From positions 1,207,501 to 1,271,500 of the forward strand of contig NZ_AP024484.1 of NCBI RefSeq assembly GCF_017347605.1: 64,000 bases of DNA, written 5' to 3'. A program made the translations under genes and the position numbers. Every line of letters begins with the position of its first letter. Within the stretch, counting starts at the first letter, position 1. Below are positions 37,521-45,668 of this stretch, piece after piece. Source of the DNA: Prevotella herbatica (GTDB taxonomy: Bacteria; Bacteroidota; Bacteroidia; Bacteroidales; Bacteroidaceae). The notes below the pieces were generated by a model. The model worked only from the letters and a program-made list of their open reading frames with translations, did no database searches and was not told the DNA's origin.

Positions 37521-40500
37521 TTTCATATCAAGCAATGAACTCTTTGACCGCATCCTTGATATTATTCGCGCGGATGAAGGCTCACCTATAAACAAGATGC
37601 TTCATGAGACTCTTGTTCTGGCATGCAGTCAGGGGCTGACAGGCAACATCCTTGCTTTCGGTAACTTATTTTCTCAGGTAGACTTTCTTTGTAAGAAACA
37701 TCATGTAGCAACGAATGATGCGATTGCCATTCAACGAATGAGACGTAACAGTAATCATGCACAAACTATTGACAAAAGCGATTTTATGTATGATTGCCGT
37801 GCATTAGCTATATTCATCTCAGCAGTTTTTGATACAGATATTCCTTCTTCGTTGGTAGGATTATTACCTGTCGAAGATAAACCACAGCAAGAATATCGCC
37901 ATATAGACTATCGTTATATACGATGCATCGTAAAAAGCTTTGAAGATAAATATCTCACTGCCGAAATTGATCAAGATTCTACAAACCGTGAAATCAGCAT
38001 ACATCTAAAAGAAGAACAGGCATATCTTAACAATATACTGAAAGAAGGTATGCAGATAAATCTTATAGACGTTACTTCTCCTTTGGAAGAGTACGAAGGA
38101 AAAAGTGAAGCTTCTATAATTGTGATTGAGCCAGACTTTCTTATAGATATAAGTAGCATTGCAAGATGCTTCACCGAATATGGACATAATCCCTTGTCAT
38201 ATACAGTAAACAGTATGTCTGCTGTAGCCAACAGTCAAGCTATACTAATAGGTAATTTTGCAGGAAGCGCTCTTGACGACATCATAAACAGTAAGGCGAA
38301 TTATGACTGGACGGAAACATTTAAGAAGAATTTCAAAGAGAAAGCTTTGGAATATTGCACGTGTCCTGATTTAAACAAGAAGGAGGATTTCCGCTTGGCA
38401 TCAATAAGACAGACTAAAAACATTCTGCAAATTGTTGATTACATTAGGAATAACTATATATCTCCTGAAAGTAAAAGCAGTGCAATACTTGAGCCGTCTT
38501 TTATATGCGAGCAACTTGGAATACAGGGACGTGCTGACCTTATGACGAATGATTTTTCTCTACTTGTTGAGCAAAAATCAGGAAGCAACTACAATATTCA
38601 GATTAATCAACCAAATGAATACGGAAGTTTTCAGAAAGAAGACCACTATGTACAGTTGTTATTGTATTATGGTGTACTTAAACAGAATTTCCACGTAGGC
38701 AGCAACAAAACTGATATAAGACTACTCTATTCTAGATATCCACTTCCAGGGGGACTTGTTGTTGTGAATTTCTACCAAAAGCTGTTTCGTGAAGCTATTA
38801 AATTCAGAAATCAACTAGTGGCAAATGAATTCAGCTTCGCCATAAATGGTTTTGATGGAGTTATAGAAGAACTCACTCCCGAAACGTTGAATGAAAATCA
38901 ACTTAGCAACAGCTTTTTCAACAATTGGATATTGCCAAGATTCGATGAACTGCTAACGCCTTTACACAAGCTATCAAGTTTGGAAAAGTCATACTTCAAC
39001 CGAATGATGACATTTGTATACAGAGAGCAGTTGGCTAGTAAGGTCGGTTCACAGGAAGGCGTAGGCAACAGCATTGCAGACTTGTGGAATATGCCTTTAG
39101 CAGAGAAGAAGGAAACAGGAAACATCTATACCAATTTAAGAATAGTAAACAAGGAGAAGAGTAATGACTTTAATGGTTACGACACAATAACCTTTAATGT
39201 TCCAGACCAAGGCGCAGACTTTCTTCCAAACTTCAGGATTGGCGACATGATATATATGTACGCATATAAGGAAGACGCTGAACCTGATGTAAGAAAGACC
39301 ATATTATTTAAGGGTAACATCACTGATATACATTCAAATAGTATTGCTGTGCATTTAACTGATGGACAGCAAAATTCGTCTGTGTTTACCGACACTACTT
39401 ATGCAATAGAACATAGTGGTAGTGATGCATCTACAACTTCCGCTATCCGTTCGCTTCATAAGTTTATCACATCCCGACAAAGTTTCAAAGACTTACTTTT
39501 GGCTCAACGTCAACCACGCAAGGATGAAAGTATACAATTAAGCCGCAGTTATAATCCGTCTTATGATGAGATTATACTTAAAGCCAAACAGGCACTTGAT
39601 TATTTTTTACTTGTAGGTCCTCCGGGGACGGGTAAAACAAGTATGGCTCTACAATATATGGTGAAAGAATCTATAAGTTCCGACCAATCTATTTTACTTA
39701 TGAGCTATACCAACAGAGCTGTTGATGAAATATGTGGAATGCTGAGTGACAACGATATAGATTATATACGTATAGGCAACGAGTTTACTTGTGATACAAA
39801 ATACAGACAACATCTATTATCACAGATAATAGAAAACTGTCCGAAATTAAATGTCATAAGGCAAAAGATTTTAGATTGCAAAGTAATCGTTGGTACAACA
39901 TCCACAATTCAAGGCAAGTCTTACCTGTTCAATTTAAAGCACTTCTCTACTGTTATTGTTGATGAGTCAAGCCAGATTCTAGAGCCGAATATCATCGGAC
40001 TATTGGCTCAAGCTGATTCCAAGTTCGTTCTTATTGGCGACTATAAGCAGTTACCAGCAGTCGTTCAGCAAGATTCTGCCGTTTCATCTGTAAATGATGT
40101 AAGCCTTAACAACATTTCCCTAGACAACTGTCGAAACTCATTGTTTGAAAGACTTATACATATTGAGAATACCAATAACAGAAATGAGTTTACTGGTGTT
40201 CTAAGACGTCAAGGACGCATGCATCCTGACATTGCGGAATTTCCAAACAAGATGTTTTATTATAAGGAAAATCTACAACCAGTTCCTCTTGAACATCAGA
40301 CAAAAAAGCAACTTGAATATTCATTGGAATCAATTGATTATCTTGATGATGCATTAAAAGCTCACCGAATGGTATTCATTCCTTCAAGATTCTGCAAGGA
40401 ACCTAATATATCAGACAAGGTAAATTCAGAAGAAGCTAAAATAGTGACAGATATACTAAGACGCATATACAGATTCTATGGAGTTAAGTTCAATGCAGAC

Positions 40501-40866
40501 AAAACTGTAGGGGTGATAGTACCCTATCGCAATCAGATTTCAATGATAAGAAAGGAAATTGAGAAACTTGGTATTCCAGAACTAGAAGATATAAGTATAG
40601 ATACTGTTGAGAGATATCAAGGAAGTCAACGAGATGTAATAATATACTCGTTCACCATCCAAAATCGTTATCAGTTAGACTTCCTTACAAGTAATTGTTT
40701 TGAGGAAGATGATCATATTATTGACCGCAAATTAAATGTCGCAATTACAAGAGCTAGAAAACAAATGATTCTCACTGGTAACGCAGAGATACTTAATAAT
40801 GATATCATATTTAAAAGCCTCATTGAGCACGTAAAGTCCAAAGGCGGATATATTGCATACGAATAA
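37513..40866 (+). CDS. Dna2-like protein: PD-(D/E)XK nuclease plus superfamily 1 helicase
   Basis: 1117 aa from the ATG at 37513, which overlaps the ogt stop. The N-terminal 330 residues are unassigned. A Cas4/RecB-type nuclease core lies near 337-355 (GRADLMTNDFSLLVEQKSG, giving the D and E-x-K). The SF1B helicase follows: Walker A LVGPPGTGKTS (about 700), Walker B VIVDESSQ (about 815), LIGDYKQLPAVV, and C-terminal motifs DTVERYQGSQRDV and LNVAITRARKQM (about 1074). The domain order resembles Dna2: ssDNA resection or flap processing. The operon with Ogt supports a DNA-repair role. A defence role is possible but has no neighbouring support. Confidence 0.88.
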   Translation: MSNFISSNELFDRILDIIRADEGSPINKMLHETLVLACSQGLTGNILAFGNLFSQVDFLCKKHHVATNDAIAIQRMRRNSNHAQTIDKSDFMYDCRALAIFISAVFDTDIPSSLVGLLPVEDKPQQEYRHIDYRYIRCIVKSFEDKYLTAEIDQDSTNREISIHLKEEQAYLNNILKEGMQINLIDVTSPLEEYEGKSEASIIVIEPDFLIDISSIARCFTEYGHNPLSYTVNSMSAVANSQAILIGNFAGSALDDIINSKANYDWTETFKKNFKEKALEYCTCPDLNKKEDFRLASIRQTKNILQIVDYIRNNYISPESKSSAILEPSFICEQLGIQGRADLMTNDFSLLVEQKSGSNYNIQINQPNEYGSFQKEDHYVQLLLYYGVLKQNFHVGSNKTDIRLLYSRYPLPGGLVVVNFYQKLFREAIKFRNQLVANEFSFAINGFDGVIEELTPETLNENQLSNSFFNNWILPRFDELLTPLHKLSSLEKSYFNRMMTFVYREQLASKVGSQEGVGNSIADLWNMPLAEKKETGNIYTNLRIVNKEKSNDFNGYDTITFNVPDQGADFLPNFRIGDMIYMYAYKEDAEPDVRKTILFKGNITDIHSNSIAVHLTDGQQNSSVFTDTTYAIEHSGSDASTTSAIRSLHKFITSRQSFKDLLLAQRQPRKDESIQLSRSYNPSYDEIILKAKQALDYFLLVGPPGTGKTSMALQYMVKESISSDQSILLMSYTNRAVDEICGMLSDNDIDYIRIGNEFTCDTKYRQHLLSQIIENCPKLNVIRQKILDCKVIVGTTSTIQGKSYLFNLKHFSTVIVDESSQILEPNIIGLLAQADSKFVLIGDYKQLPAVVQQDSAVSSVNDVSLNNISLDNCRNSLFERLIHIENTNNRNEFTGVLRRQGRMHPDIAEFPNKMFYYKENLQPVPLEHQTKKQLEYSLESIDYLDDALKAHRMVFIPSRFCKEPNISDKVNSEEAKIVTDILRRIYRFYGVKFNADKTVGVIVPYRNQISMIRKEIEKLGIPELEDISIDTVERYQGSQRDVIIYSFTIQNRYQLDFLTSNCFEEDDHIIDRKLNVAITRARKQMILTGNAEILNNDIIFKSLIEHVKSKGGYIAYE

Positions 40867-40967
40867 TAATAGGTAGCAACGAATCTTATTTGAAAATATC
40901 ACTAAGCTTAAACTCGTTTTTTGGCTTTCATAGCGGCAATTCAATCTAATATTTAATTCAAGAAAAA

Positions 40968-40999
40968 TTTGGAACTAAATAAATATATATATATCTTTG
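40968..40999 (+). promoter_or_regulatory. Promoter of the outer-membrane barrel gene
   Basis: TTTG (40968-40971), 20 nt, TATCTTTG (40992-40999). The leader is about 63 nt. Confidence 0.8.
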
Positions 41000-41067
41000 T
41001 AATGACTAATTAATATTAGAGAGTTGCTTCCACAGAGGGAGCGAAATTAATATAAATATAAAACATT

Positions 41068-41628
41068 ATGAAAAAGATTTTATTCGCAGCAATGTTGATG
41101 TTTGCTTCAACATCCTTTGCACAACATGCTATCGGTTCATTAACTATTCAACCAAAGGTTGGTTTAAGCATAGCAAACATTACGAAGGGTGACAACAACG
41201 ATCCACGATGGAGTGGCGTCGCTGGTGCAGAGTTTGAGTATCAGGCTACGGACATGTTCTCGATAAGTGCCGGTGCTCTTTATTCTATGCAAGGTGCTAA
41301 AAACAGTGGGACAACAGTAAAGTTAGATTATATCAATGTCCCAATTCTTGCAAATGTTTATGTAGCAAAAGGTCTTGCCATTAAACTTGGTATCCAACCT
41401 GGTTTTAATGTAAACAGCAAGGTCTCTGGAAATGAAGGAATTTTTACTTATTCTAGCAGCTTTGACGCAAAGACTCTTGATCTTTCAATTCCAGTAGGTA
41501 TTTCTTATGAATACAATAACTTTGTCATTGACGGTCGCTACAATTGGGGTACAACCAAGATTATTGATGGTTCAGACTCAAAAAACAGCGTATTTCAGGT
41601 TACACTTGGTTACAAATTTGAGTTGTAA
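41068..41628 (+). CDS. Small outer-membrane beta-barrel protein (porin-like family)
   Basis: 186 aa with a signal peptide (MKKILFAAMLMFASTSFAQ). About eight amphipathic strands, with alternate hydrophobic residues and a C-terminal aromatic/leucine end (VTLGYKFEL), match the PorT/OmpW-like outer_membrane beta-barrel family common in Bacteroidota. Function unknown. It has a strong consensus promoter and a terminator of its own, so it is probably abundant. Confidence 0.88.
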   Translation: MKKILFAAMLMFASTSFAQHAIGSLTIQPKVGLSIANITKGDNNDPRWSGVAGAEFEYQATDMFSISAGALYSMQGAKNSGTTVKLDYINVPILANVYVAKGLAIKLGIQPGFNVNSKVSGNEGIFTYSSSFDAKTLDLSIPVGISYEYNNFVIDGRYNWGTTKIIDGSDSKNSVFQVTLGYKFEL

Positions 41629-41654
41629 TCAACAATAAATACGTATAAAAAATT

Positions 41655-41693
41655 AAACCGCCATCAGGTTTCACAATCTAATGACGGTTTTTT
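41655..41693 (+). terminator. Terminator of the barrel gene
   Basis: AAACCGCCAT pairs with ATGACGGTTT (one mismatch), 16-nt loop, six T. Confidence 0.75.
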
Positions 41694-41722
41694 CATACAC
41701 TAAAATGATTATTTTGAGGTTT

Positions 41723-41745
41723 GGCTATTGGTTTTCACCATAGCC
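41723..41745. promoter_or_regulatory. Candidate LysR-type binding site downstream of lysR
   Basis: GGCTAT-N11-ATAGCC. The core CTAT-TGGTTTT-N4-ATAG recurs at 44263-44281 upstream of the ThrE operon. The T-N11-A geometry is that of LysR-type boxes. Confidence 0.4.
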
Positions 41746-41756
41746 GAGTAATTATT

Positions 41757-42665
41757 TTATATTAAATCTGCCAATGCAGAGTATTTTTTTATCGAATTTG
41801 ATTCACTTAGCAGCCTATAAAACTCGCGTGCACTGTTTTTAACATACGCATTTTTCAAAAGATGAACACATCCTTCCATGTTATCATTGACTCCATCAAG
41901 AGGTATACCTATCAATTTCTCTTCATCATGAATAGTCGTTTCCGCAAGTACAGTGACATAACTAGTTTCTCTAATTAGCTTCAGTAAGATGCTAACATCA
42001 TTAAGTTCTATTCTGACATTATATTCATGATCGGTATTCGAACATATATCATCAAATGTATTGCGTGCCTGAAGTCCTAAAGTCGGTAAGGCAATATCGT
42101 AACGTTCAAGTTCAGAAAGAGAGACTGATTTATGACCAGCTAGTGGATGGCTTTCATTAACCACAACATTAAGCCTATTATTAAAAAGCACATGACTCTC
42201 TATATGTTCATATCTTCGTGTAGGTTTGAAAGCTAACACAAAATCAACTTCTCTCTGTTGCAACATATCCATAAGTTCAGTCATTGGCTTATAGTATATA
42301 TTAAGTTTCACCTTCGGATAACTCTTCATAAATTCAAGAAGGGAATCCGTTAACAACGGGCTGAACGTATATGTTACACCAATGTTCAGAGTTCCACCGA
42401 TCATTTCTTTCAAGTCGTTCATGCTTTCTACGCATGTATCGGCGTCTATAATTGTCTTTCTTGCATAAGGAAGCAGATGCTCACCATTTTCTGTAAGCAG
42501 CACCTCATGACTATTACGCTGGAACAAAGACACTCCCAGTTCACGCTCCAACTGTCTGATCTGCTGCGAAAGCGTACTCTGCGTTATAAAAAGTTCTTTA
42601 GAAGCTTCCGAAAAGTTCAGTGTTTCTGCTGCCTTAAGGAAATATCTCAACTGTCTTAATTCCAT
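41757..42665 (-). CDS. LysR-family transcriptional regulator
   Basis: 302 aa from the ATG at 42665 (MELRQLRYFLKAAETLNF, the classic LysR start; a TTG start 12 bp earlier is less likely). The winged helix (residues 1-60) has TQSTLSQQIRQLERELGVSLF. The effector-binding periplasmic-binding-protein-like domain covers about 90-295. It is the last gene of the exporter operon and likely regulates it in response to an amino acid or related metabolite (inference from position). Confidence 0.95.
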   Translation of the reverse strand: MELRQLRYFLKAAETLNFSEASKELFITQSTLSQQIRQLERELGVSLFQRNSHEVLLTENGEHLLPYARKTIIDADTCVESMNDLKEMIGGTLNIGVTYTFSPLLTDSLLEFMKSYPKVKLNIYYKPMTELMDMLQQREVDFVLAFKPTRRYEHIESHVLFNNRLNVVVNESHPLAGHKSVSLSELERYDIALPTLGLQARNTFDDICSNTDHEYNVRIELNDVSILLKLIRETSYVTVLAETTIHDEEKLIGIPLDGVNDNMEGCVHLLKNAYVKNSAREFYRLLSESNSIKKYSALADLI

Positions 42666-42673
42666 AAATTTGT

Positions 42674-43165
42674 TCAATTATTGTATCGTGTAACTCTGAA
42701 TGAAAACTTCTTAAATATGAAAATCGGAACTGTGACTCCCAATACCATACCCAAGATATCAAATGAACAAGTAAATCCATTCGATGCACAAAGATACAAA
42801 TAATGATTGAATAATTCTTCTTTTTGAGCTGACAAACAGAAAACTAATCCTTCTATAGTATGATAAGCATATATTCCAGGAATCATTGGAAGAAGAGACG
42901 GAAAAGAAAAAGTCTCTGGTGGACATTTAGCATAACTTGACAGCAATACAGCCAAACAACCTATAACAAGAGCAGCTATAAAACTTGCATTAATTATCCC
43001 CCAATGAAGACTACTATTCATTAGTATAAATCGTGTTGCATGTCCCATACCAGCAATCAAAGCACAGTATTTATATGCCTGTTTTGGAGGATTACTTATA
43101 CTAGCAAATCCTATTCCTGCAAGAGCGCCAAAGAATGCATCCTGAAAAATTTCTAAGAAAAACAT
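42674..43165 (-). CDS. ThrE-type threonine/serine exporter, C-terminal half (DUF3815/YjjB-like)
   Basis: 163 aa with about five hydrophobic segments, including FFGALAGIGFASISNPPK at the start and FSFPSLLPMIPGIYAYHTIEG. This is the smaller subunit of the split ThrE/YjjP-YjjB family of proton-driven exporters for threonine, serine or dicarboxylates. It ends 8 bp before the LysR gene and follows the larger subunit by 58 bp. Confidence 0.9.
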   Translation of the reverse strand: MFFLEIFQDAFFGALAGIGFASISNPPKQAYKYCALIAGMGHATRFILMNSSLHWGIINASFIAALVIGCLAVLLSSYAKCPPETFSFPSLLPMIPGIYAYHTIEGLVFCLSAQKEELFNHYLYLCASNGFTCSFDILGMVLGVTVPIFIFKKFSFRVTRYNN

Positions 43166-43223
43166 CTATATCTATATTTTGTATGCTAAAACTTTTTCCT
43201 ATAAACAACCATCAATCCGTCTG

Positions 43224-44009
43224 CTAGAATATCTTCAAATTCATCAATAGCATTCCTGCAGCAAGTCCACATGACAGGCAGAAGGTCAGCATTGCAGCTC
43301 CCATAAATCTACTAAAAGACACTAGATAATGTCCATCAAGCATATCGCTCAACGAATTGATATATGGTATACCTGGTACAAGATATAAAACGCTTGTTCC
43401 AACGGCCAGTTCTGGGGTAGTTCCAATATGGAATACATATCCTGCCGAGCCTATAACTGCTGAGAAAAAAGAACAGACTAAGAATACTACTCTGTCATCA
43501 AAGCCATCCTCAAGCATCATTTGCTTCAATCTAAATCCAGCGAATGTTGCGACAAAGACTATAAGCATAGCTATTGGATCACCACCAAATAAACGGCAAA
43601 AAGACATATTGGCTAGAGAAGTGAGTACCAGCACAAGCCATTTATTTGTATACGGTGCAGCTATAATTTTATCAAAGCGTTCACGTGCTTCTTCAAAGCT
43701 TACCTTTGCGTCAGTTATCGCCCAACTTAGCTCGCTAAGTCGTGTGTTTTTATAGAAGCTAATACCCGTCTTTGGCTTTCGCTTCAAATAAATAAACGAT
43801 TGCTTTGTATCATTATCAAAAACACTCAGATGCACAGAACTAGGCATGATTGTAATCTCTGTTTTGAGATTCCAGGCCTCAGCTATTCGTGTAACATTCT
43901 TGGTTATCCTAATACATGTTGCGCCACATCCTAACAACCATGCTGCATATTCTGCAAGGAACACATAAGCATCACGTACATCAACAGGGGTGTTATTAGA
44001 GCACGTCAT
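43224..44009 (-). CDS. ThrE-type threonine/serine exporter, N-terminal half (DUF1212/YjjP-like)
   Basis: 261 aa from the ATG at 44009 (MTCSNNTPVDVRDAY). The frame is open to 44057, but the shorter start is preferred because a small membrane-protein gene ends there with a 14-nt overlap. A cytoplasmic N-terminal domain (LLGCGATCIRITKNV...SSVHLSVF) is followed by about five membrane helices (from about 125). It is the large subunit of the split exporter; both halves make one ThrE-like unit in the inner membrane. Confidence 0.9.
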   Translation of the reverse strand: MTCSNNTPVDVRDAYVFLAEYAAWLLGCGATCIRITKNVTRIAEAWNLKTEITIMPSSVHLSVFDNDTKQSFIYLKRKPKTGISFYKNTRLSELSWAITDAKVSFEEARERFDKIIAAPYTNKWLVLVLTSLANMSFCRLFGGDPIAMLIVFVATFAGFRLKQMMLEDGFDDRVVFLVCSFFSAVIGSAGYVFHIGTTPELAVGTSVLYLVPGIPYINSLSDMLDGHYLVSFSRFMGAAMLTFCLSCGLAAGMLLMNLKIF

Positions 44010-44157
44010 CTTCTGAGCCGTATATTGAGTAATCGTCCCCAATCTCAATAATATCATGATGATTTATTGAATTATGAAACTTGTTGATTATCCTTAAACA
44101 AAACATCAATAACAAGACAGCTACGACAACACTCCACATTATAACCTGATTATTCAT
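43996..44157 (-). CDS. Small one-helix membrane protein (53 aa) leading the ThrE operon
   Basis: 53 aa, ATG at 44157, TAA at 43996-43998. An N-terminal helix (VIMWSVVVAVLLLMFCLRII) is followed by a polar, acidic tail ending EIGDDYSIYGSEDDVL. Its last codons overlap the exporter start by 14 nt, suggesting translational coupling. A -7 box (TACCTTTG, 44203-44210) lies 46 bp upstream. I know no family; a role as an exporter accessory subunit is inferred from coupling alone. Confidence 0.6.
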   Translation of the reverse strand: MNNQVIMWSVVVAVLLLMFCLRIINKFHNSINHHDIIEIGDDYSIYGSEDDVL

Positions 44158-44202
44158 ATCGAAATACTTATTTTATCGAAATACTTATTTATAAATTCGA
44201 TG

Positions 44203-44210
44203 CAAAGGTA
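44203..44210 (-). promoter_or_regulatory. -7 box of the ThrE operon
   Basis: TACCTTTG on the minus strand. The nearest TTG is 24 nt upstream rather than 20. Between it and the first gene is a 17-bp direct duplication (44158-44173 and 44175-44190). Confidence 0.5.
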
Positions 44211-44262
44211 ATACCATATAGTTACTCACGGAAGCAACGATAAGTGTTTATTACGATAACGG

Positions 44263-44281
44263 CTATTGGTTTTTTCGATAG
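44263..44281. promoter_or_regulatory. Candidate LysR-type operator upstream of the ThrE-lysR operon
   Basis: CTAT-TGGTTTT-N4-ATAG, same core as at 41725-41743. It lies about 55 bp upstream of the operon's -7 box, the usual activator position for a LysR regulator. Confidence 0.45.
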
Positions 44282-44311
44282 CAACAACTATCTATTACAT
44301 CGACAGTCATA

Positions 44312-44377
44312 AAACAAAAAAAGGGACTCCGCTGAGTCCCACCTTTGTTAACCTTAAATCTAATACTATGAAAAACA
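44312..44377 (-). ncRNA. Candidate ~63-nt small RNA
   Basis: On the minus strand: TTG (44411-44413, within CTTG), 20 nt, TATCTTTG (44383-44390), start near 44377, then a terminator 44323-44340 (GGGACTC-AGCG-GAGTCCC) followed by seven T. The only ORF is trivial. The unit is complete and isolated between the ThrE operon and greA, so it looks like a stand-alone sRNA. Family unknown to me. Confidence 0.6.
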
Positions 44378-44527
44378 CGTTGCAAAGATATTCCAAATAT
44401 CCATTAGTATCAAGCTATTGAGACTGGAATTATATTTTTATTTAGGTTTTCATGATATAAATCAAGCCTGTGTGCGATAACAGCCCGTATTTTGCGTTAT
44501 TATATAATATAAATATCTCTTAAAAAC

Positions 44528-44558
44528 TTGTTTAATTCAAATATAATCTCTAACTTTG
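44528..44558 (+). promoter_or_regulatory. Promoter of greA
   Basis: TTG (44528-44530), 20 nt, TAACTTTG (44551-44558). Start near 44564, leader about 126 nt. Confidence 0.75.
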
Positions 44559-44600
44559 CAAAAAGAAAGATAAAACATAGCGAGTATATTATAGGATACA

Positions 44601-44637
44601 GAATTCCGACACCACATGATGTCGGAATTCTTTATTT
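44601..44637 (+). terminator. Terminator inside the greA leader
   Basis: A perfect 11-bp stem (44601-44611 with 44620-44630), 8-nt loop, followed by TTTATTTTAT. It lies between the promoter and greA and would yield a ~70-nt RNA if used. Confidence 0.7.
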
Positions 44638-44689
44638 TATTGTCCTCGCCATAACTTCGTAATATTAATTAATAATAAATTAAAACATT

Positions 44690-45157
44690 ATGGCTTACAT
44701 GTCACAAGAAGGCTACGATACATTAGTAGCAGATCTTAAAAGGCTCCAATCAGTAGAGCGCCCTAAGGCATCAGCCGCAATTGCTGAAGCCCGCGACAAA
44801 GGTGATTTAAGTGAAAATTCTGAGTATGATGCCGCTAAAGAGGCACAGGCTCATCTCGAAGATAAAATAAACAAGATAAAGATTGCTATAGCTGAGGCTA
44901 AGATTGTTGATACATCTCGCCTCAGCACTGACGCCGTGCAGATTATGTCTAAGGTAGAGATGACTAACATGGCAACGAAATCAAAGATGACCTACTCTAT
45001 CGTCAGCGAGAGCGAGGCCAACCTCAAGCTAGGCAAAATAAGCATCAAGACACCTATTGCACAAGGACTACTTAATCATAAGGTAGGCGATGTCGTTGAG
45101 GTAAAAATTCCACGTGGCGTAATAAAGCTGCGCATTGACAAAATCACGATAGAATAA
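44690..45157 (+). CDS. greA: Transcription elongation factor GreA
   Basis: 155 aa. An N-terminal coiled-coil finger (about 1-75, with the acidic tip ARDKGDLSENSEYDAAKEAQ) enters the RNA polymerase secondary channel and stimulates cleavage of backtracked RNA. The C-terminal FKBP-like domain has SPIAQGLL-type sequence (TPIAQGLLNHKVGDVVEV). Standard GreA length. It is preceded by a leader terminator and followed after 36 bp by the HIT gene on the same strand. Confidence 0.97.
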   Translation: MAYMSQEGYDTLVADLKRLQSVERPKASAAIAEARDKGDLSENSEYDAAKEAQAHLEDKINKIKIAIAEAKIVDTSRLSTDAVQIMSKVEMTNMATKSKMTYSIVSESEANLKLGKISIKTPIAQGLLNHKVGDVVEVKIPRGVIKLRIDKITIE

Positions 45158-45193
45158 TCATTGCTTTATTCCTTAACTTTTAATTCAAAAAAG

Positions 45194-45592
45194 ATGAGCA
45201 CTATATTTTCAAAGATTGCAGCAGGAGAAATTCCAAGCTATAAATGCGCAGAAAGTGATAAGTTCTACGCTTTTCTTGATATCGACCCAGTAACAAAGGG
45301 ACACACTTTAGTTGTTCCACGCAAGGAAGTTGACTATATCTTTGATATGGAAGATACTGAATTGGCTGAATTTGAGGTCTTTGCGAAAAAAGTAGCAAAG
45401 GCTATCAAAGCAGCGTTTCCTTGTAAGAAAGTAGCTCAAGTCGTACTTGGTCTTGAAGTGAACCATGCACACATCCATTTGCTGCCAATGAACAGCGAAG
45501 CTGATGTTGACTTTAAGCATCACGTAAAACTAACAGAAACTGAGTTTGAGAAAACCGCTGACAAGATTTACAAAGAATTTCAAAAATTGTAA
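45194..45592 (+). CDS. HIT family (histidine triad) nucleotide hydrolase
   Basis: 132 aa from the ATG at 45194 (MSTIFSKIAAGEIPSYK, the normal family start). The histidine triad NHAHIHLLPMN gives His91, His93 and His95. HINT-type enzymes hydrolyse purine nucleoside phosphoramidates and similar adenylates in the cytoplasm. It lies 36 bp after greA and probably shares its transcript. Confidence 0.95.
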   Translation: MSTIFSKIAAGEIPSYKCAESDKFYAFLDIDPVTKGHTLVVPRKEVDYIFDMEDTELAEFEVFAKKVAKAIKAAFPCKKVAQVVLGLEVNHAHIHLLPMNSEADVDFKHHVKLTETEFEKTADKIYKEFQKL

Positions 45593-45608
45593 ACGCCAAT
45601 AAACAAAG

Positions 45609-45649
45609 AAGGTAAGAATAAAGTAACACACGACTTATTCTTACCTTTT
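45609..45649. terminator. Bidirectional terminator, HIT gene / manC
   Basis: A perfect 11-bp stem (45611-45621 with 45635-45645), 13-nt loop, T-run on the plus side and A-run on the minus side. Confidence 0.85.
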
Positions 45650-45668
45650 TTATTTTTATATTATCACA

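Noticed and set aside
37513..40866. Nuclease-helicase as a defence gene
   Set aside because: Neighbours are repair and housekeeping genes; no defence partner or island features around it.
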